From the NCBI GenBank assembly GCA_018268715.1, contig JAFDVZ010000019.1, positions 1-33,771 of the forward strand: DNA of 33,771 bases, given 5' to 3'. This document shows positions 1-7,158 of the stretch, in pieces. The position numbers and the translations under genes were made by a program. The number at the start of each line of letters is the position of its first letter. The first letter of the stretch is position 1. The notes under the pieces were generated by a model, which saw only the letters and a list, made by a program, of their open reading frames with translations, did no database searches and was not told the origin of the DNA. Source of the DNA: Acidobacteriota bacterium. Lineage in GTDB: Bacteria > Acidobacteriota > Terriglobia > Bryobacterales > Bryobacteraceae.

Positions 1-22
1 GACATGCCGAGCACGGCATGTC
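1..22. repeat. perfect 9-bp inverted repeat at the window edge
   Basis: GACATGCCG (1-9) and CGGCATGTC (14-22) are exact reverse complements around a 4-base loop (AGCA). The left arm contains the first in-frame ATG of the following gene at position 4. The stem could sequester that start, or it may simply be coding sequence if the gene begins upstream of the window. The arms might be longer than 9 bp, because the bases before position 1 are not visible. Confidence 0.6.
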
Positions 23-267
23 CCCTGGTTTTGGCTGCCGTGAAAGCGGTCGAAGAGGCCATCCCGCTGCCCGGCCAGGGCAAGAAGAAACTCGATCTTG
101 TGCTCGACGTTCTCAAGTCCGCCTTCGACGCGAGCACCGAACTCACCGCCAGCTTCTCCTGGGAGAAACTGGTCACCCTCGTGGTGCCGATGATTGAACG
201 GATCGTGGCGCTGCACAACGCGCTGGGCCTGTTCCAGAAATCGACTCCCTCCGCGAGCAAGGCATGA
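4..267 (+). CDS. small phage protein of unknown function (possibly 5'-incomplete)
   Basis: 87 residues if the ATG at 4 is the start. The frame is open to the window edge, so the true start could lie upstream. The product is mostly helical, with hydrophobic stretches near residues 7-20 and 55-77 and a charged GQGKKK segment between them. The size, the place just before the terminase region and the membrane-like stretches are compatible with a small holin-like protein, but I see no family signature and do not assert that. Its stop overlaps the next start as ATGA (264-267), so the two genes are translationally coupled. Confidence 0.6.
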   Translation: MPSTACPLVLAAVKAVEEAIPLPGQGKKKLDLVLDVLKSAFDASTELTASFSWEKLVTLVVPMIERIVALHNALGLFQKSTPSASKA

Positions 268-1520
268 CCGAACTGCAGGTGGTGCGCTGGCCGGTCGATA
301 GGCTGATCCCCTACGCCCGGAATTCACGCACGCATAGTGACGAACAGGTCGCCCAGATCGCGGCGTCGATCGCCGAGTTCGGGTGGACCAACCCCATCCT
401 TGCCGGGTCTGACGGGATCGTCATCGCCGGCCACGCCCGCCTGCAGGCGGCCCGCAAACTGGGCATGACCGATGTCCCGGTCATCATCCTCGATCACCTC
501 TCCGAAACCCAACGGCGCGCTCTCGTTCTCGCTGACAACCGCCTGGCTCTGAACGCTGGATGGGATGAGGAGATGCTGCGCGTCGAATTGACCGCGCTCG
601 AGGAGGAAGGTTTCAACCTCGACGTAGTCGGATTCACGGATGCCGAGTTAGAGGATCTGCTGAGCGAAGTAGGAACGGCGGCGCCTGGCGGCACCGACGA
701 AGATGCCGTTCCGGAGACGCCGGAATCCGCAGTGACAATTCCAGGCGATGTATGGCTCCTGGGCGACCACCGGCTGCTGTGCGGGGACTCAGTCCAGATG
801 GAAGCCGTCGAGAAGGTCCTCGCCGGCGGCCTGGCAGACATGGTCTTTACGGATCCTCCGTACAACGTGAACTACGGCGCGACGATGAAGGACAAACTGC
901 GCGGCAAGCGACGCAAGATTGCCAACGACAATCTGGGCAAGGGGTTCGACCAGTTCCTCCGCGACGTCTGCGCCAACCTGATAGCCGTGACCAAAGGCGC
1001 GATCTACGTCTGCATGTCGTCGTCGGAGCTCCATACGCTCTATCGCGCCTTCACCGAGAGCGGTGGCCACTGGTCCACCTTCGTCATTTGGGCGAAGAAC
1101 ACATTCACGATGGGTCGCGCGGATTATCAACGCCAGTACGAGCCGATTCTCTACGGATGGAAAGAAGGCACCGATCACTTCTGGTGCGGCGCTCGCGACC
1201 AGGGTGATGTATGGCTCGTGAAGAAGCCAGTCTCGAACGATCTTCATCCGACCATGAAGCCGGTCGAACTCGTGGAGCGCGCCATCCGGAACAGCAGTAA
1301 GAGCCGGGACACGGTGCTCGACCCATTCGGTGGGTCCGGCTCGACGATGATCGCCTGCGAGCGGTCCGGCCGCCAGGCTCGCCTCATCGAACTCGAACCG
1401 AAGTACTGCGACGTGATCGTGCGGCGCTTTCAGGAGTACGCCGGCAAGGCGGTGACCCTCGAAACCGATGGCCGATCGTTCGCCGAAATCGCAGCCGAAC
1501 GTTTGGGAGTCGCCGCATGA
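264..1520 (+). CDS. ParB-like N-terminal domain fused to a beta-class DNA amino-methyltransferase
   Basis: 418 residues. Residues about 5-90 are a ParB/Srx-like domain (IPYARNSRTHSDEQVAQIA, then the GHARLQAARKLG motif that binds nucleotide in this fold). Residues about 165-400 are the methyltransferase: catalytic motif IV DPPY at 197-200, HPTMKP at 328-333 (motif X-like) and the SAM-binding motif DPFGGSG at 353-359. Catalytic motif before SAM motif is the beta-class order. DPPY favours N6-adenine, although N4-cytosine cannot be excluded. No restriction endonuclease lies next to it, so it is most likely an orphan phage methylase that protects or marks phage DNA. ParB-methylase fusions of this kind are common in phages and prophages. 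The start is the ATG overlapping the upstream stop. Confidence 0.93.
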   Translation: MTELQVVRWPVDRLIPYARNSRTHSDEQVAQIAASIAEFGWTNPILAGSDGIVIAGHARLQAARKLGMTDVPVIILDHLSETQRRALVLADNRLALNAGWDEEMLRVELTALEEEGFNLDVVGFTDAELEDLLSEVGTAAPGGTDEDAVPETPESAVTIPGDVWLLGDHRLLCGDSVQMEAVEKVLAGGLADMVFTDPPYNVNYGATMKDKLRGKRRKIANDNLGKGFDQFLRDVCANLIAVTKGAIYVCMSSSELHTLYRAFTESGGHWSTFVIWAKNTFTMGRADYQRQYEPILYGWKEGTDHFWCGARDQGDVWLVKKPVSNDLHPTMKPVELVERAIRNSSKSRDTVLDPFGGSGSTMIACERSGRQARLIELEPKYCDVIVRRFQEYAGKAVTLETDGRSFAEIAAERLGVAA

Positions 1521-1679
1521 ATCGAACGCTGCCACCGGGAGCTGGCCCAGATCGAAGCCGAGATCCGCGCGGGGAATCCCGACGTTCAAGGCCTCTGCTT
1601 GGCGCTCTCAGACTGGTCCGCAGAGCTTCGCATCCTTAAGAACCTCCCATGGAAAACCACGTTCTACTTCAAGTCCTGA
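1521..1679 (+). CDS. 52-codon ORF without a canonical start, probably a small gene with a damaged start
   Basis: Directly after the methylase TGA (1518-1520), and in the same frame, is an open frame of 52 codons ending at TGA 1677-1679. It begins IERCHRELAQIEAEIRAGNP and continues with a WSAELRILK segment: amphipathic, protein-like and ordinary in codon use. It has no ATG or GTG, and its only TTG comes too late. An ATG at 1517 has GGGAG (1505-1509) seven bases upstream but is in another frame, where it gives only a 40-residue arginine-rich peptide. Removing one A at 1520-1521 would place that ATG in frame. So either one base was inserted or mis-sequenced, or initiation is unusual (ATC), or the methylase stop is read through. 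Its 3' end overlaps the next gene by about 30 bases. Confidence 0.5.
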   Translation: MERCHRELAQIEAEIRAGNPDVQGLCLALSDWSAELRILKNLPWKTTFYFKS

Positions 1680-1912
1680 TCGCGGCCATCGGACTGGTGT
1701 CCGGCCTGATCGGGGCTTACGTCAGCCTCCAGAATCGCGCCCTGCTTGCCGAGGTGCGCCGCGAACTGGCGGAGTTGGAGAACCGGATCATCACCCGGAT
1801 CAACGGCACCTATGTGCGCGCTGGCGAGTGTCATCTCCGCGAGGAGAATATGCACGCGCGGCTGGAAGCCCTGGTGGAAGAGATCCGGAACAGAAACGCC
1901 GCCGGATTGTGA
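1649..1912 (+). CDS. small membrane protein with N-terminal TM and coiled coil (spanin- or DUF2730-like shape)
   Basis: 87 residues. Residues about 5-27 form one hydrophobic helix (LLQVLIAAIGLVSGLIGAYV). The rest is a charged, heptad-like coiled coil with a single Cys (AGECHLREEN). One N-terminal membrane anchor followed by a coiled coil is the shape of an inner-membrane spanin and also of some small phage structural or accessory proteins (DUF2730 type). The place just upstream of the terminase matches where many phages keep lysis genes. No outer-membrane spanin or soluble endolysin is visible nearby, so a lysis role is only a suggestion. It overlaps the 52-codon ORF and is followed by a hairpin. 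Confidence 0.65.
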   Translation: MENHVLLQVLIAAIGLVSGLIGAYVSLQNRALLAEVRRELAELENRIITRINGTYVRAGECHLREENMHARLEALVEEIRNRNAAGL

Positions 1913-1922
1913 GCCGGCGGCG
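1897..1922. terminator. 9-bp GC-rich hairpin between convergent genes
   Basis: CGCCGCCGG (1897-1905) and CCGGCGGCG (1914-1922) pair perfectly around an 8-base loop. The hairpin covers the stop codon of the plus-strand membrane protein gene and lies just beyond the stop of the minus-strand DUF3489-like gene (1941). Read on the minus strand it is followed by TTTCTGTT, a modest T-rich tail. On the plus strand there is no T run. It probably ends the minus-strand operon and may slow plus-strand transcription. Confidence 0.5.
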
Positions 1923-1940
1923 GAGAGTGGCGGGACTTGT

Positions 1941-2501
1941 TTACTGCGCGACGCGGTAGGCCCGGTCGCCGCTCTCGGATTTGAAGGACTCGACGCTGAT
2001 GCCCATCTTCTTGGAGAGGCTGCCCGAGATGAAGCCGCGGACGCTGTGTGCCTGCCAGCCCGTGGCGGACATGATATCGGCGAGCGTCGCGCCGGTCGGG
2101 CGCTTGAGCATGTCGAGGACGATGGCCTTCTTGCTGCCTTCGCGCGCCCCTTTGGGCCCCGTGGCGTCACCCTTCGGCTTGGCCTCCTTCGTCGCCTTGG
2201 CCTTCTTCGGCGCAGCAGGGGCCGCCTGTGGCGCGGCGGTGGGCGTCAGGGCTTGGACCGCCTTCCAGATGCGGGCAACCGCCGTCTTGCGGTCGGTGAA
2301 CTTCTTGACCGGCTTCAGATCGCCAAACGGTGGCGCGCCGGCGAAGCTGTTCCAGACCTCGACCAGGCGGTCGGTGGGCCAGGTGGCGGCGAGCTTGGCA
2401 AGCTCCTTCTCGCTGGTGAATCGGCCGTGCTCCTCAGGGATGGCGTCCCCGGCGGTGTAGGCGGTGATGGTGTTGTCGGTGTCGATGGCAAACGTCGTCA
2501 T
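1941..2501 (-). CDS. DUF3489-like protein
   Basis: 186 residues starting at the ATG complementary to 2499-2501, preceded by AAAGGAA about 7 bases away on the minus strand. An open frame extends further upstream, but the upstream part reads as shadow sequence and overlaps the next gene. The N-terminal half (residues 1-95) is an unrecognised globular region. Next comes a low-complexity Ala/Pro/Lys linker (about 95-125). The C-terminal 60 residues (KKAIVLDMLKRPTGATLADI, then a GWQAHSVRGFISG motif) match the DUF3489 pattern, a small winged-helix-like domain found in phages and mobile elements. The architecture (basic linker plus winged helix) suggests DNA binding. It is the last gene of a three-gene minus-strand operon. 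Confidence 0.8.
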   Translation of the reverse strand: MTTFAIDTDNTITAYTAGDAIPEEHGRFTSEKELAKLAATWPTDRLVEVWNSFAGAPPFGDLKPVKKFTDRKTAVARIWKAVQALTPTAAPQAAPAAPKKAKATKEAKPKGDATGPKGAREGSKKAIVLDMLKRPTGATLADIMSATGWQAHSVRGFISGSLSKKMGISVESFKSESGDRAYRVAQ

Positions 2502-2515
2502 GGTGGTGTTCCTTT

Positions 2516-2743
2516 CTATCGGTTCATGCCGGCGAGCTTGTCGTCGGCGGTTAGGTGCAAGTTCTTGAGATAGCCGCTGGCGAGGCGTGCCCAGCCAAAC
2601 GGCGTCGAGATTTCGTGGCGCGCGGCGATGCGGCTCAACTTGATCCGGTGCGTGCCGTTGTCGAGCTCCTTCTTGAGATGGCCCCAGCGGTCGAGCTTCC
2701 AGCCGTTCCGCGTGGCCCAGGCGATCAGTTCGTCGCGGGTCAT
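2516..2743 (-). CDS. conserved-looking small phage protein of unknown function
   Basis: 75 residues, ATG complementary to 2741-2743. It is basic and rich in Trp and Arg (MTRDELIAWATRNGWKLDRW, later FGWARLASGYLKNL). The opening resembles the start of small DNA- or RNA-binding proteins, but I recognise no named family. It sits 2 bases after the stop of the upstream 81-residue gene and 14 bases before the start of the DUF3489-like gene, so the three are almost certainly co-transcribed. Confidence 0.7.
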   Translation of the reverse strand: MTRDELIAWATRNGWKLDRWGHLKKELDNGTHRIKLSRIAARHEISTPFGWARLASGYLKNLHLTADDKLAGMNR

Positions 2744-2745
2744 GT

Positions 2746-2991
2746 TCAGTACTCCAGCCCCTTGGCGTCGACCGCGCTCCGGTCGCCCAGGTCGGCCAGG
2801 ACGTAGGCGAGCTGCTCGGTAATGCGGCCGAGGTCACCGGTGTAACCCCAATCGGCGGGAACGGCCGCCTGGCGTTTCTGGTGGTCGGCAAGGCGGCTGG
2901 CGATGCGCTTCAGCAGGTCCTGGGCTTCGGCGTGCCGTTCGGCGTAGCAGCCTGCGGCGGTCTGCTTGGTGGTCTTGGTAGTGCGTTGCAT
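2746..2991 (-). CDS. small hypothetical protein, first gene of the minus-strand operon
   Basis: 81 residues from the ATG complementary to 2989-2991 (MQRTTKTTKQTAAGCYAERH). An ATG three codons upstream (2998-3000) is an alternative start, and neither has a clear Shine-Dalgarno. The product is helical and charged, with no recognisable domain. It may be a small regulator or accessory factor. It is the promoter-proximal gene of the operon that faces away from the terminase genes. Confidence 0.6.
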   Translation of the reverse strand: MQRTTKTTKQTAAGCYAERHAEAQDLLKRIASRLADHQKRQAAVPADWGYTGDLGRITEQLAYVLADLGDRSAVDAKGLEY

Positions 2992-3026
2992 CGAACACAT
3001 GAATCGCTTCGGTGCGCCGGAATAGC

Positions 3027-3046
3027 AAGTTGAAAGTGCAACTTTC
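3027..3046. promoter_or_regulatory. nested palindromes in the divergent intergenic region
   Basis: The 70-base gap between the minus-strand operon (first gene starts at 2991) and the small terminase (3062) holds two overlapping inverted repeats: AAGTTG (3027-3032) with CAACTT (3039-3044), and GAAAGT (3032-3037) with ACTTTC (3041-3046). It is AT-richer than its surroundings. A dyad at this place fits an operator or a divergent promoter. I see no convincing -35/-10 pair. Confidence 0.45.
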
Positions 3047-3061
3047 TGCGGAAGACAATCC

Positions 3062-3613
3062 ATGGCACTCGTGAGCCAGCGAGCGTATGCGCGGCATCGT
3101 GGCGTCAGCCTCGCGGCGGTGCAAAAAGCCATCAAGATGGGCCGGATTCGCACGGCAGCGGACGGCAAGATCGATGCGGATCAGGCGGACGGGGACTGGG
3201 AGCGCAACACCAACTATGGAGGCTCGGTTGCTACGGCGGAATCGCCTGCATCCGGGCCCAGCTATGCCCAGTCACGGGCGGTGCGCGAGGTCTACACCGC
3301 GCGACTGGCGAAGCTCGAATACGAGGAGCGCATCGGGAAGCTCGTGCCCGCGGACCAGGTCACGATTGCCGGGTTCACCAAAGGACGGACTGTTCGCGAC
3401 CACATGATGATCATTCCGGACCGAGTTTCAGCGCAGATCCGTGCGGACTTGGCAGGGGCGCTGATGAGCGCCTGCCGGGAGGTCGGCATCCCGGCAGAGG
3501 TCGGCGAGAGCGCGCTGGCGAAGATCGACCTGGACCACATTCATGGTCTGCTCTCCGCCGAGATTCGGACGGTACTGGTAGAGATTGCAGGACTCCCTGA
3601 CCATGGCGACTAA
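3062..3613 (+). CDS. phage terminase small subunit (Nu1-like)
   Basis: 183 residues. The N-terminus (SQRAYARHRGVSLAAVQKAI, residues about 5-24) is a winged helix-turn-helix of the kind found in Nu1-like small terminases, which recognise the packaging site. The middle (residues about 65-110) is a charged helix that probably oligomerises, and the C-terminal part contacts the large subunit. It ends ten bases past the start of the large terminase ORF, the usual pairing. The start ATG at 3062 is the first codon after the palindromic intergenic region. Function rests on the HTH plus position; family assignment is from memory. Confidence 0.82.
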   Translation: MALVSQRAYARHRGVSLAAVQKAIKMGRIRTAADGKIDADQADGDWERNTNYGGSVATAESPASGPSYAQSRAVREVYTARLAKLEYEERIGKLVPADQVTIAGFTKGRTVRDHMMIIPDRVSAQIRADLAGALMSACREVGIPAEVGESALAKIDLDHIHGLLSAEIRTVLVEIAGLPDHGD

Positions 3614-5501
3614 CCCGCAGCCGGTCGAGCAGATCTACGGCCATGCATTCAACGCCGGTCTCCGGCCGGACCCGTTGTTGACCGTATCGGAATGGGCCGA
3701 TCGCTATCGGCGACTCTCCGGTAAGGCCGCCAGCGAACCCGGACCGTATCGGAGCGACCGCACGCCATACATGCGGGAAATCATGGATTCGCTCTCGCCC
3801 TCGTGTCCGGTCGAACGAGTCGTGTTCGCCAAAGGTGCACAACTCGGCGCAACCGAGGGCGGGAACAACTGGGTCGGCTATGTCGTGCATAAGGCACCCG
3901 GACCGATGATGGTGGTCCAGCCGACTGTAGAACTTGCCAAGCGCAATTCAAAACAGCGCATTGATCCTTTGATAGAGGAAAGCGAGGTGCTGCGGGCACT
4001 GGTGAAGAACCCGCGCTCGCGCGACAGCGGCAACACAGTCCTTTCGAAGCAGTTTCCTGGCGGTGTCCTGGTCATGACGGGCGCCAACAGCGCCGTTGGC
4101 CTCCGCTCGATGGCGGTCCGTTATCTGTTCCTCGATGAGGTGGATGCTTATCCGGGGGATGTCGATGGAGAAGGTGACCCGGTCAACCTCGCCTGCGCTC
4201 GAACACGGACATTCTCGCGCCGCAAGATCTACATGGTTTCGACACCCCTGATTATGGGTGAGAGCCGCATCGAAGCGATGTTCGCCGAGAGCGATCAGCG
4301 GCGTTTCTGGGTCCCATGTCCGCACTGTCAGCAGCACCAAGTGCTCAAATTCGATCGGCTTCGATGGCCGAAGGGTGAACCTGGTAAGGCCGCCTACTTC
4401 TGTGAGCACTGCGAACAGGCCATTTCCAATCACCAGAAGAGTTGGATGCTTCCGCGTGGCGAGTGGCGGGCCTCGGCCGAGGGCGATGGACGCACGCGGG
4501 GGTATCACCTATCGAGTCTGTACAGTCCAGTTGGCTGGTACTCATGGGAGCGCGCCGCTGACGACTGGGAGAAGGCGCAGAAAGACGTCGAACTTCTCAA
4601 GTCGTTCGTCAACCTCGTGCTTGGGGAGTCGTGGCAGCAGCGTGGCGACGCACCCGACTGGCAACCGCTGTATGACCGGCGCGAGGATTACCGCGTCGGC
4701 GCGGTCCCGAATGGCGCGTTGTTCCTAACCGCCGGCGCCGATGTTCAGCGTGACCGCATCGAGATCGAGATCGTTGCTTGGGGCCGCAACAAAGAATCGT
4801 GGTCCATCGACTACATCGTCTTGCCGGGCGACACGGCGGAGCCGGCGATCTGGCGGCGGTTGGATGCGGTCCTCGAACGAGACTTTCCGCAAGCCTCCGG
4901 CCACATTATGCCGATTCGAGTGATGTGTGTGGACGCTGGCTACAACCCGGAGGTGGTCTACGAATGGGTGCGCCGGCATCCCCAGGCATCTTGGGGCGCC
5001 GCGTCGGAAGCGGCGGGCGCCGCCGCACCGTATCCGAAGACCGCGGTTGCGGTGAAAGGGACCGGCGCGACTGATCGGTTGTTGGTGCGACCTACCGTGG
5101 TCGATGGGGGCAGCCGGCGGTGGGGAGTGCGGCTGTGGTTACTTGGCACCCCGGTGGCAAAGCAGCAGTTGTACAACTGGCTTCGCCTGCGGAAGCCGAG
5201 CGATGAGAGCGGAGAAATGTGTCCGGCAGGTTTCTGCCACTTTCCGCGCTACGACGAAGAATACTTCCGTCAACTGACTTCGGAAAGTGCGGTTGAGGGC
5301 CGTTGGGAACCTCTGCCGAACCGCAGAAATGAAGCACTCGACGCGCGTGTCTACGCCCGCGCCGGAGCGGCCATCTTCGGAATGGACCGCTTCACGGAAG
5401 AAGACTGGCAGGTTCTGGAGAAGAATCTGGCGATGGGAAGCGGTGGGGAGACGACGCCTGAGGCGAGGCGTGTCGTGCGATCGCGGTTTCTGGAGAGATA
5501 G
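3603..5501 (+). CDS. phage terminase large subunit, GpA family
   Basis: 632 residues from the ATG at 3603; a TTG at 3585 would add six. It is the ATP-driven packaging motor and nuclease. The N-terminal ATPase has a Walker A-like segment KGAQLGATEG at 77-86 and a Walker B YLFLDEVD at 174-181. A zinc-finger-like CPHC/CEHC quartet (C239, C242, C267, C270) follows. The nuclease half shows AGADVQRDRIEIEIVAWG and VMCVDAGYN, which carry the metal-binding Asp residues. Length and motif order match lambda gpA-type terminases, which usually cut at cos sites. It directly follows the small subunit. Confidence 0.95.
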   Translation: MATNPQPVEQIYGHAFNAGLRPDPLLTVSEWADRYRRLSGKAASEPGPYRSDRTPYMREIMDSLSPSCPVERVVFAKGAQLGATEGGNNWVGYVVHKAPGPMMVVQPTVELAKRNSKQRIDPLIEESEVLRALVKNPRSRDSGNTVLSKQFPGGVLVMTGANSAVGLRSMAVRYLFLDEVDAYPGDVDGEGDPVNLACARTRTFSRRKIYMVSTPLIMGESRIEAMFAESDQRRFWVPCPHCQQHQVLKFDRLRWPKGEPGKAAYFCEHCEQAISNHQKSWMLPRGEWRASAEGDGRTRGYHLSSLYSPVGWYSWERAADDWEKAQKDVELLKSFVNLVLGESWQQRGDAPDWQPLYDRREDYRVGAVPNGALFLTAGADVQRDRIEIEIVAWGRNKESWSIDYIVLPGDTAEPAIWRRLDAVLERDFPQASGHIMPIRVMCVDAGYNPEVVYEWVRRHPQASWGAASEAAGAAAPYPKTAVAVKGTGATDRLLVRPTVVDGGSRRWGVRLWLLGTPVAKQQLYNWLRLRKPSDESGEMCPAGFCHFPRYDEEYFRQLTSESAVEGRWEPLPNRRNEALDARVYARAGAAIFGMDRFTEEDWQVLEKNLAMGSGGETTPEARRVVRSRFLER

Positions 5502-5504
5502 CCC

Positions 5505-5711
5505 TTGCCGTACACCCCTGAACAGATTGCTGCACTGAAGAACGCGCTTGCCAGCGGCGTCCTCCGCGTACGATGCGACGGCCGGGAGATGGAGTACCGG
5601 TCGTTCAAGGAAATGCAGGCCATCATCGATGCTGCCGAGGCAGAGACAGCGCAGGAATCCGGTCAGACGGTGTCTCGACAGATCGTCGTAGCCACCAGCA
5701 AGGGCCTATAG
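5505..5711 (+). CDS. gpW-like head-tail joining protein
   Basis: 68 residues, starting at TTG 5505, which has a good Shine-Dalgarno GGAGAG (5492-5497) seven bases upstream; no ATG fits. The sequence (YTPEQIAALKNALASGVLRV, then DGREMEYRSFKEMQAIIDA) has the helix-beta-hairpin-helix pattern of gpW, which closes the portal and prepares it for tail joining. The gene lies between terminase and portal exactly as W does in lambda, and lambda gpW is also 68 residues long. Confidence 0.85.
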   Translation: MPYTPEQIAALKNALASGVLRVRCDGREMEYRSFKEMQAIIDAAEAETAQESGQTVSRQIVVATSKGL

Positions 5712-5715
5712 CAAC

Positions 5716-7158
5716 GTGAACATCTGGAAGCGGATCCAGGCTGCCGTGTTTTCCCGGCGCAAGGGCATGTACGGCTTCGAAGCCGCATCGGGGACTCGCC
5801 GCACATACGGATGGAACCCCTCTCCGGGCGACATCAACACGCTGTTGGCCGGTGGCATCGACACCCTTCGGCCGCGTTCGCGCGACATGGTGCGGCGCAA
5901 TGCGTGGGCGACCAATGCGCTGGATGCCTTTGTGGGCAATGCGATCGGCGTTGGAATCAAGCCGCAATCGTCGCACCCGGACAGCGCCGTCAAGGAGCAG
6001 ATTCAGGAGCTGTGGCTGCGATGGACGGACGAGGCGGATGCCACCGGTTTGACCGACTTCTACGGTTTGCAGGCGCTGGCGTGCCGGACCGTCATGGAAG
6101 CCGGCGAGTGTTTGATCAGACTCCGGCCCCGCCTGCCCAAAGATGGGCTGTCGGTTCCGCTGCAACTCCAACTGCTCGAACCTGAGCATTTGCCGACCAC
6201 AGAGACGCGGCGCCTGGAGAGCGGCAACTACGTTCGCTCCGGAATTGAGTTCAACGGCATTGGCCAGCGGGTGGCCTACCGGATCTATCGCGAGCACCCG
6301 GGCGATGCCTCGAACCCGATGGCGTCGAGTGAACTGGTGCGCGTGCCGGCGGAATGGGTGCTGCACTTATTCCGTCCGATCCGGCCCGGACAATTGCGCG
6401 GCCAGCCCTGGCTGACGCAGGTGCTTCTCAAGCTTCACGAGCTGGACCAGTACGATGATGCCGAGCTGGTGCGCAAGAAGACGGCCGCGATGTTCGCGGG
6501 CTTCGTGGTGAAGAGTTCGCCGGCCACTCAGATCTTGGGTGAGAAGGCGGGCAGCGGCGGAAACCCAGTGGCGAGCCTCGAGCCCGGCACGCTCCAGATT
6601 CTACTGCCCGGTGAGGACATCAAGTTCTCGAACCCCGCAGACGTCGGCGCGAGTTACGAGACCTTCATGCGGGTGCAACTGCGCTCGATCGCCGCAGGCA
6701 TGGGCATCACCTATGAACAGTTGACCGGCGACCTGACAGGGGTGAACTACTCGTCGATCCGCGCGGGTCTGCTGGAGTTCCGCAGGCGTTGTGAGCAGTT
6801 CCAGCACCAAGTCATGGTCTTCCAGATGTGCCGGCCCATCTGGCGGCGGTGGATCGACCTTGCGATTCTCAATGGCGCGCTGCCGAAAAAGGGCGACGTT
6901 GCCGCTTACTACGAGGCGAAATGGATTCCGCCCGGCTTTGCCTGGGTCGATCCGCTCAAGGACATCAAGGCCCAAATGATGGCGGTTCGGGCAGGCTTTA
7001 AGAGCCGCGCCGAGGTTGTCTCTGAACAAGGTTACGACGCCGAGGCGATTGACCAGGAGATCGCCGCCGACAATTCAAGAGCCGATGCCCTCGGCCTGAG
7101 CTATGACACCGACCCACGTTCTGGCGGGACCGGGGTCTCGGATGGGAGTCAAGAATGA
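5716..7158 (+). CDS. phage portal protein, lambda gpB family
   Basis: 480 residues, GTG start at 5716. It forms the dodecameric ring at the capsid vertex through which DNA passes. Recognisable family segments are RRNAWATNALDAFVGNAIG (residues about 57-75), LEPEHLP (about 155), EWVLHLFRPIRPGQLRGQPW (about 214-233) and LTGDLTGVNYSSIRAGLLEF (about 336-355, the stem and wing region). Length is close to the lambda portal (533). The stop overlaps the start of the protease gene as ATGA (7155-7158). Confidence 0.94.
   Translation: MNIWKRIQAAVFSRRKGMYGFEAASGTRRTYGWNPSPGDINTLLAGGIDTLRPRSRDMVRRNAWATNALDAFVGNAIGVGIKPQSSHPDSAVKEQIQELWLRWTDEADATGLTDFYGLQALACRTVMEAGECLIRLRPRLPKDGLSVPLQLQLLEPEHLPTTETRRLESGNYVRSGIEFNGIGQRVAYRIYREHPGDASNPMASSELVRVPAEWVLHLFRPIRPGQLRGQPWLTQVLLKLHELDQYDDAELVRKKTAAMFAGFVVKSSPATQILGEKAGSGGNPVASLEPGTLQILLPGEDIKFSNPADVGASYETFMRVQLRSIAAGMGITYEQLTGDLTGVNYSSIRAGLLEFRRRCEQFQHQVMVFQMCRPIWRRWIDLAILNGALPKKGDVAAYYEAKWIPPGFAWVDPLKDIKAQMMAVRAGFKSRAEVVSEQGYDAEAIDQEIAADNSRADALGLSYDTDPRSGGTGVSDGSQE

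Noticed and set aside
1468-1959. 163-codon plus-strand frame covering the 52-codon ORF and the membrane protein gene
   Set aside because: Its translation is Arg/Pro/Ser-rich and unlike a protein, and it crosses two better-supported genes and the hairpin.
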